Positions 31,863 to 38,777 of a stretch of DNA of 38,777 nucleotides are shown here, piece by piece; within the stretch, counting starts at the first letter, position 1, and each line of letters starts with the position of its first letter. Position numbers and translations under genes: made by a program. The DNA is from Mesotaenium endlicherianum (lineage: Eukaryota; Streptophyta; Zygnematophyceae; Zygnematales; Mesotaeniaceae), in the NCBI GenBank assembly GCA_009602735.1, contig WELA01004070.1:175718-214494 (forward strand). The letters are read 5' to 3'. The notes beneath the pieces are model-generated. The model did not search any database. It was not told the origin of the DNA and saw only the letters and a program-made list of their open reading frames with translations.

Positions 31863-34814
31863 ATGGCTATGGATTTCAATATGGATGATTTGCTTGCCAC
31901 ACAGCTTCCAGATGGCAATAAGATGACAAAGGCTTGCGAAAAGAAAGGGAAAGGAGGTTCAACCAAGTCAAACTTTGGTATATTAACTTCCTCATATAAT
32001 CTCCCAATTCGTCAATGCATGACGATTGGTGTGTACATATCTTGCTATTAAGTTCTTCTCTATACTCTGATGCATGTGCACTTCGGCAATTATAAAAGTT
32101 AGGCTGGTAATGTATGCGATAACTGACACTAGCTGAATTTGCTAGATAAAGAGATAAAGACAGCTGGGCCTTCTTGCAGATGACGACTTCTTCGACACAT
32201 GGAAACCATCAAGCTTACGAAACAATGGCCCAACTAATGACTTTGATTTTGGTGACATACTCGGAGGTTCAATTTCTCAAAAGAAAAGCCAGAAGCTGAA
32301 GCTTGGGAAGGCTAGCTTGTAAGTAGTATAATTATGCTGTATAACAGCAATCTGAAGCACACTCTGGTTGAGCAATAAGTATGTCAAGCCGCTGGAAAAA
32401 CCTTTTATTTCTAATGTCATGTCTACTATACATCTTATGGTATACGACTTAAACATGACTCTTGTTGGTCTGCAGCATGGACTTTGAAGATGACAATTGC
32501 CTCAATAAATTTGACATTGACTTGAGTGAGCTTGACCAGCCAAGAAAGCCAACTTCAGATACTCCACAACGCACAAAGCCTGTCGAACAAGACATAAAAG
32601 CTTCTCAAATGGAGATCCCTCAGAAAGAAACATCAGCAGAGAAGACTGAAGATTCTTCTGAAGAAGTTATGAGGACTTCCCAGAAAATAGAGTCTACAAC
32701 ACATAGCAACCCAGCTGAAGGGCTGTCTGTCGGTTCATCAAAGAGAGAGGTAGAGCTTACTGATGTACCTGCTCAAAGTGAAGGTGGACCTCCTGACGTA
32801 ATGACGGGTGATGTGGACATGGAAGCCGAAATATCCTCTGCACAAGAGAGAGGTGTGGACATTGCATCAGCTCAGATTAAAGCCATCAATCTATCAATGG
32901 AGAAGAAAGATGATGACAAGAAGGAGCAGATGGAGGAACAGAAGCAGGAGCAAGAGAAGAAGCAGGAGGAGAGGAAGGAGGAGAATAAAGAGGAGAGAGA
33001 GCAGAAGGAAAAGCCGAATGAGCAGCCAGAGAAGGAGAAGGAGCAGGAGAAAGCAAAGGGCATTCAGCATAATCAGGAGAAAGAGGATGAAGACGTACCA
33101 CGGAAGTCAGTGCCACGAGCGCCACTATCAAATATACCACAAAAAATACTGACAATGACTCCCAGCGCACTTCCTCCTTTCAAACGGAAGACAACTCAGG
33201 TGTCACTTGTCCCCTACATAAGAACTGTGGGTTAAATAACCAAGTAGCACACTATGCTATGGCATCACGTTATATTGAGCTGCATGCTGGGTAATTGATT
33301 GTTGCAGATTGAATATTTTGGAAAGAACCAACGGTCATGAAGTCATTTGATGCAAAGAACTTAGTGGCCTGCTGTATTTACAATGAAAGATGCTGGTCTT
33401 TCTTTTGTAGATCGCTGGCGTTCTTTTGATAGTGTGGGAGATTGACTAGTTCTGTTCTTTTGCCTATAATTTCACAGCCTTCTGCTGCTACAGACAACCA
33501 GAAATCATCTGAGGGTCCAATGATTAACAAAACCAGACAGGCTCTACCGTCACTATCTGGAGTAAAGGCAGCTTCACAAGCATCACAGCACGTCCTCAAG
33601 TTCCTTCCTGCGCTGGTGAGGGACCACCAAAATACTTATTTGTCATCACCCTTTTGCTGACAGCTGTGCACATAGTATGTGTAGATGTTCCATGACCAGA
33701 GTATATGCAGCTATGTGCATGGGTGCAACACTGCAAGGAGTCTTTTAATTGACAAGATTCTGCTACTTAATGGTCGTTGAACAAAATCATCCTACAGCTA
33801 CCACCTTTAACCGGTCCAAGATCCTTTCATTAATTTAACCACAAGCATTAGCATCTGGTTGTATATAGAGACAGGCTCCTTCTCCCCAAGTCAAAAGACT
33901 AAGCGGGGCAGCTCTACTTGCTCAGAAGGAGACCAGCAATATATCTGAAAAGTAAGCAACTTCTATATCCAACTGTTGTACCTCACAGCAACTTCTGCAG
34001 CATTATGAAATCAGTGTACATGGGCTTGTTCAGCACAAAGCTACTCAACACTACCAGGCATCCAAGAAGATCTTACGGACCCATGGCAATGTCATGAATG
34101 CAGAGCACAGCAGAAAGATCCACTTGCATTCAGCTCCAGTACGGGCCTGGAGAGTCCACCACAAACACTGAAATACCCAGACAAATCCGCGTTGACCACC
34201 CAGCCACAGCCACTTTTGTTCACACCATCTGAGAGCAAACAGGTGAAGACACTCCATGATTTATGGATATGCTTGTTGTAATCTGTAAAAGGTGATTGTA
34301 AGCAAGAAGGCTGCAAAATGATGCACATGCATGAGGTGTTGCAGTCCTAGTATCTCACATGTGTTCTTTTCCTTCTAGGTCCCAACAACTATTGTGCAAA
34401 CAAAAGAGCCAGAGGACGAAGAATTCAGCATACCATTTAAGAGGCGCAACATACCAGCCAGCTTGCTTGTCCAACCGGATGACGAGCACATGAAAGAAAG
34501 CAGTGAATTTGCAGCCAAAGCAGATGAACATTCCAGGGACCTTGAGAAGGTACACTAACAAGTCTACTGCTTTACTTTTACTCAGCAATATAGAATTAGC
34601 CCTTTTCCTGCTCATGGTGGACCTTCCAAAATGTTCTGACTAGCTTCGTTTCCATGGCTATGTCCAGATGTTCAACAATCTAAAAAAGAGACATGAGGCA
34701 GCCAAGGACCTCCTTGTGAGGGCCCTAGTCAACAACAATATGCTCCAGATGCTCAACAACCCCATAAATGAAGACAAGATATCCTCGCTGTTTCTGTCAC
34801 ATATTTTTGTATGA
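31863..34814 (+). CDS. Conserved plant protein of unknown function, At4g18490-like
   Basis: The best resemblance is to the uncharacterised plant protein At4g18490. Exons: 31863..31977, 32180..32318, 32476..33199, 33478..33615, 33875..33951, about 34041..34242, 34379..34549 and 34668..34814 (1713 nt, 570 aa, TGA). All junctions are in phase. The acceptor of exon 6 is uncertain: only an unusual AAAG acceptor at 34040 fits the phase. The N terminus is acidic with D/F motifs: [40 protein letters not shown], like the FLSSWKSM and DLDF blocks of the plant protein. Residues from about 220 to 300 are lysine/glutamate-rich and probably coiled or disordered. The C-terminal exon has [20 protein letters not shown] and an NNP block, the best conserved part. 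No enzyme motif, membrane segment or signal peptide is visible. A further spliced C-terminal exon after 34805 cannot be excluded. Confidence 0.65.
32912..33063 (+). repeat. Lys/Glu-rich low-complexity coding tract
   Basis: Purine-rich GAAGAG/CAGGAG-type sequence inside exon 3 of the At4g18490-like gene encodes runs of K, E and Q. It is in frame and uninterrupted. It produces long antisense open frames that are not genes. Confidence 0.8.
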
Positions 34815-35172
34815 CATGCATGTATCTGTATAACATTGTGTGCCTTGCATGAATCTGATCTGCATGGCAATACTAACTCCTTGACAACAAACAAGCACAT
34901 TACTGAGACCCGTCGTTCTATTCAAGAGGTGTTTCTCTCCCATTCAGTATCCAGCAGCCTTGAAGAGTAAAGCCAAAGGCACTTCCTCAATACCAAGTTG
35001 GTGGCAGTGCCAAATATTGGGCAGGCCGCAGAACCCATTGCCATAGAGATTTGAATATTTTGTAGTTCCAGACATGCATTACATTGAAGTCCTGCTGAGT
35101 TACGTTCTACTTTGAGAGAGATAGGGAAGACAACCAGCCAGTTAGAGTACACAAAGGGAAGGGTGCCTCCAT
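34815..35172. other. Convergent 3' region between the At4g18490-like gene and radA
   Basis: The two stop codons are 358 bases apart, tail to tail. No coding frame is supported except a possible extra C-terminal exon of the upstream gene starting after the CAG near 34949. TGTAA on the minus strand at 35079-35083 suits radA. No TGTAA is seen on plus. Confidence 0.45.
35079..35083 (-). promoter_or_regulatory. Poly(A) signal TGTAA of radA
   Basis: TGTAA on the minus strand lies 90 bases past the radA stop (35173), a typical distance for a chlorophyte signal. Confidence 0.45.
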
Positions 35173-36659
35173 TCATATTTTCAGTACATGAATAAGCACC
35201 TCCACTACATCTCTGCAAGGTACTACATGCATATCATTGCTCTTCATTAACTTCGAGCCACCACTGGCAGGAACAATGCACGTAGTGAAGCCAAGTTTCG
35301 CTGCTTCACTCACACGTCGTTCCAGCTGCCCAACCTGTTATGAGCAGTATTGAGGCCTAGGGTCAGAAGGCTTAGTACATAGAATAAGGATGAACCATTG
35401 ATAGCTAGCTATCCGGAGGTTGCAGCAAAAGGAGCAAAGACGACGGCTGCATACTGTCACTGCATTTTCTGATAGCTGCTAGTGAGGGGCAACACTATTG
35501 GCTTCAGATGAGTGGCTGCTTGGAGAGAAAGCAACATGTCATATTTCAATCGCAAGAGTCATGATGCACAGAACGAACAGATCTTTCTTACCGGGCGAAG
35601 CTCTCCATGCAGCCCAACTTCGCCAATAAAAGCCATCTCTCTCGGCACAGCGCGCTCAGTAAGACTGCACATAATTTGCCAAAGAGCATGCACATTTAGT
35701 ACCATATAAGAAGCACTTTCTAGCAATAATGCAACCTGGGCACCACCAAATTCGATAGCCCCGTACAAACTTTTGCGGCTAGTGTTCGATTTATGAGATT
35801 TCTTTTGCCGGTCAAGACTCTAACATGCCCAGGACCCTTACTCTAACAGTCTCCTCTTGTGTCCATACCCAAAGAAACTCTGAAGACTTAGGGCCGGTTA
35901 GCCAGTCCCAACTTTTCAAGAAAGAGCCCATCTGCATGTCCCCCAGCCACAGCGAGACCACACTTGAAAGATATATATCTATATGTATAGTACCTGCTGG
36001 CAATAGCCACGACGACAGCAAGGTCGGTGGCAACCTCCTTCGCTTGCATGCCTCCCACCACGTTCAAAAAAACGTTCTGCTCACAACCACCAGGACACTT
36101 AAGTGTTATATTTGCTGACAGAAAATTAGCAAGCTGCATCATTCCTGCTACGTTCATTTATTCCTCGCACAAGCTGCAATCGCTCACTCGCATTGTTACC
36201 AGCAGGCCTCACCCGCTACACTGCTACCTGCTATATTGCTATCTGTGAATGAAGATCACACCCCCCCCCCCCAAAACCCCCGGGTACGTAGCCAGGATCA
36301 GAAAAACAACATTGCGCGCCGGGCACTGTTGCTCGAGCGCAGGCGCGAGCATTCCGACAAGCACAACTAATCTCTTCTCTCAGCGACTCAGCTTCCACGA
36401 CCAAGTCCACATAGCCAACACCTCGGCAGCAGAGGGCCTGCACCTCCTGAAGAACAGGCAGACGGAGGAAACATTCAGCAGCAGGGGCCCAGCGCGCGCT
36501 CTACCTGGTCGTGGAGCTTGAGCTTGGCGTGCTTGCTCAGGACGGCCACCATCAGGCGGATGCGCTGCATGTCCACCCCGTTGGCGCTCATGCTCCCCCC
36601 CCCCTCCGACGCCTTCGAGCACAGTGCCTGCGCAGTTCCGCGCACGCACGCGCACAACA

Positions 36660-36706
<47 letters not shown>

Positions 36707-38114
36707 CCACGCCCACCCCCCTGCCCACGCACGCTCAAGCACTTGTTTCTCTTCCCCCCTTTCCCCTTTCTCTCCCTCTCAGAGAGTACATCTGCACACA
36801 AGTGGAGACTTGGCCTAATACCGTCGCGACACTAGGAGAACCAAGTGTTCAGCGGCACATAAGACTGAAGTAGCTTCAACCGCACAATGCCCCCCTATTA
36901 CACCTTGGAGAACTGCATGTGATGCGCCTACTAGCTGAGACATGCATGTCCAGATACACCGCTGCGTGTGCAGACTGACCTGTTTTGACAGGAGTGACAT
37001 GGGCTCAGGAGGAAACAAGGTACTCGAATTTTTATACTTGACCCGTACGTTTGTGTACCTCAAAATGCTTCATAAGTATTTATCAAGTTTTTGGAAGCGG
37101 ATGTGAGGCACCTGAATCTCGAGGAGAAGCGGGCGAGTGCCCTGCATGGTCACCGCAACACATGCTGAGGCGGTGCTGTCACCTGTCAGGTTTCGCTCGC
37201 CCAGGAACAGCGCGCTCGGGTTGGCCACAGCGCCCAGGCCGTCGGTCGTCATCTCAAAGACACCAACCTGTGTGACACACGCCCCCCGCCACCAACACGG
37301 AAAATGTTTGCGATTTAAGAGGATCGCACGCCTGTCACAGAATCGGCAATGAGCCCAGCACTCAGCCAAGCCGTGCACTGACAAGTGTCATCATCGCACA
37401 GCTGGAAAAGATGAGAAAGCCATGGACAACCCCAGGAGGGTGCAGAAGGGCAAGAGTCTCGGCAGCCACTAATTGTTTGGTAGCCAGTTCAATTTAGTGG
37501 AGTGCAGCCCCATCTCTGCGCTTGTGCTCCGTCACAGGCCAGCCGGTGCAGCCAGGACAGCCTCCGGCAAGAGCCAGATGAGGAAAAAAATTTAGCGTGC
37601 AAAAAATAGCCATAGAGCTGCAGCACTCTTCTTCCTACGCCCCGCTGACACATGGCACCACCGAGCTTCCACACCTTGTGAGGAAGGGGCCTGCGGGTGT
37701 CTCACTGGTGAAAACCATAGGGCATTACAAGCATAATGAACATAGTTGTAAGCTTTAACATCATAAGATAGTAATGGGTGCCCAGCAACGATCGCAATAA
37801 AACTGATCCGAGCCCATTCTTCAGGCCGCATGGGGGAGCCTTGATATTGCCACTGTGACGAGGCAGAAAAAAAAAGCCCCCCTCGATAGGCAGTTGACAG
37901 GAGGCGGTTGACGAGCAACAGTTCCACGATGACGGAGCAGCCTCTTGTGTGTGCTTCCTTTGTCTGTTTTGTGCATGTCCCAGGTAGGGCCGAGGCTGAC
38001 GGGAGAAACGAAGGGGGAGGGGGGAGAGCAAGGTGAGCAGCGGCGGACCTCATCGGTGGCGCCAAACCGGTTCTTGATGCTCCGCAGTAAGCGGTACGAC
38101 TGCAGGCTCTCCCC
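35173..38114 (-). CDS. radA: DNA repair protein RadA/Sms, C-terminal part (5' end outside window)
   Basis: RadA is a RecA-like helicase that drives branch migration in recombination; the plant and algal nuclear copies act in organelles. Six exons: 38114..38049, 37267..37112, 36627..36505, 36076..35994, 35664..35592 and 35334..35173 (663 nt, 220 residues, TGA). All are GT-AG and in phase. The first exon opens GESLQSYRLLRSIKNRFGATDE, holding the RadA-specific KNRFG motif. Then come VGVFEMTTDGLGAVANPS, LFLGERN, the KLKLHDQ block, NVFLNVVGGMQAKEVATDLA, VPREMAFIGEVGLHGELRP and VSEAAKLGF, the Lon-like C-terminal domain. The zinc finger, Walker A and Walker B must lie upstream, beyond the right edge. 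I found no earlier exon in 38115-38777. An (AC)20 repeat lies in the second intron. Confidence 0.93.
36258..36272. repeat. Poly-C run
   Basis: A run of about 13 Cs followed by AAAACCCC lies in the radA intron between 36504 and 36077. Similar C runs mark assembly trouble spots elsewhere in the window, but here the sequence is continuous. Confidence 0.8.
36661..36700. repeat. (AC)20 microsatellite
   Basis: Twenty uninterrupted AC units lie in radA intron 2, about 35 bases upstream (in gene orientation) of the exon starting at 36627. A perfect repeat of this length is likely to vary in length between strains. Confidence 0.97.
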
Positions 38115-38777
38115 CTGCCACCGCCATGCCCAGCAGCAACGCCATGGGCACGATGAAATGTCAGGCAAGCAATTTGCAACCGTTATCTGAACGTCGTGGC
38201 CAAAAGGGCGCCTGCCTGCTGGCCTGCCTGCCTGCCTTGCACCAGGCTGGCTCAGATAAGAGCAGCGTACTCCCTCATGTTTGCACGCCCAGGACAGTGC
38301 AGACCAGTCACAAGACCTAGAGCTACTCTGACAAAACATTCACACGTGACCCCTCCCCAAAACCGCAACCCCCCCAGGCCCCCCCCGCCCCGGGAAACCC
38401 TCCTCCCTCCAGCTTGCTTTCAACGGCTAGGGCCAGATCCTGCAGCCCATGGGGATTACTATACGATCTTTCATTTAAGTACACAAAATGATAAGAAAAA
38501 GGAGGAGAGGACGGAAGGGGGGAAGGCAGACAGCTCAGAGAGGTTTCCTTCCATGAGCACGCGCTGCTGGGTTTGAACAAACCCAACCATTCCTACACCT
38601 CACTCCTCCCTCACCCGTGCGCCTTGATCCAGGCCTGAGGCTCGACCTGATGCCTCGCATCATCTTGAAGTGATACGTGGCAACATCGACTGCGCATGCC
38701 ATTGCCGACGTGATCTCAGCCACCACCCTGGCACCGTGAGGGAGAGGGGAAGGGAGGGAGGGAGGGAGGGAGGGGGG
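38115..38777. other. radA intron or upstream sequence, no exon recognised
   Basis: The radA reading frame must continue upstream through an exon ending in a VLYME-type sequence. I find no such exon here on the minus strand. The stretch holds GCCT tetranucleotide runs near 38214-38237, C-rich sequence at 38360-38400 and a GGGA repeat at the right edge. The minus-strand open frame at 38535-38726 is not recognised. Confidence 0.5.
38741..38777. repeat. (GGGA)n repeat at the window edge
   Basis: GGGAGAGGGGAAGGGAGGGA and further GGGA units end the window. Together with the poly-C at 1-14 it shows both ends of the window falling in G/C-run sequence, the same class that flanks the internal gaps. 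Confidence 0.85.

Noticed and set aside
32886..33170. Minus-strand Ser/Phe-rich open frame
   Set aside because: It is the complement of the Lys/Glu-rich coding tract of the At4g18490-like gene.
36511..36873. Threonine/histidine repeat proteins over the AC microsatellite
   Set aside because: They are translations of (AC)20, which lies in a radA intron.

Overview
The window looks like nuclear DNA of a chlorophyte green alga. Every gene I can rebuild is split by GT-AG introns. The products are of plant and algal type: a CYP97A carotenoid hydroxylase, a plant-type RAD5/SMARCA3-like helicase, a DUF1499 protein with a plastid and lumen-style leader, mitochondrial ribosomal protein uL29m, an At4g18490-like protein and an organellar RadA/Sms. 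Several genes have TGTAA, the usual chlorophyte poly(A) signal, shortly after the stop. I cannot name the species. It is a draft assembly: there are two long N gaps (12704-12958 and 25826-26396), three single Ns (5169, 5638, 15149), and an exact 1440-base tandem duplication around the N at 15149 that is almost certainly an unmerged contig overlap.

Layout, left to right. 1-1297 (-): the 5' end of a probable plastid-targeted sugar transporter (MFS), running off the left edge. 1298-3830: no recognised gene, but a tRNA/SINE-like element near 2597-2660. 3831-10416 (-): a complete 15-exon CYP97A gene, 642 aa. 10417-11570: shared divergent upstream region. 11571-20827 (+): a RAD5/HLTF-type gene with HIRAN, SNF2 ATPase and an embedded RING, 8 real exons and 1072 aa once the false duplicate is ignored. 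20828-23338: no recognised gene. 23339-27399 (+): DUF1499 gene, 4 exons, 414 aa, last exon 1.5 kb away beyond an assembly gap. 27924-29645 (-): uL29m, 3 small exons, 127 aa. 29646-31862: divergent intergenic, no gene recognised. 31863-34814 (+): about 8 exons of a conserved plant protein of unknown function resembling At4g18490. 35173-38114 and beyond (-): the C-terminal 220 aa of RadA/Sms; the ATPase half must lie past the right edge.

The genes are not an operon or cluster, but most serve organelles (plastid pigment, plastid lumen, mitochondrial ribosome, organellar DNA repair), and two (RAD5-like, RadA) are DNA-damage proteins. Exon chains were read by eye. For CYP97A, RAD5-like, DUF1499 and uL29m, splice phases match at every junction and the summed lengths divide by three, an internal check on the models. 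The At4g18490-like model has one doubtful acceptor, and the transporter and RadA models are partial.

I found no prokaryotic defence system, CRISPR array, integron or intact mobile element. The most useful results are the corrected gene models, the false duplication, the conserved gene of unknown function, and the G/C-rich simple repeats at assembly breaks and next to splice sites.
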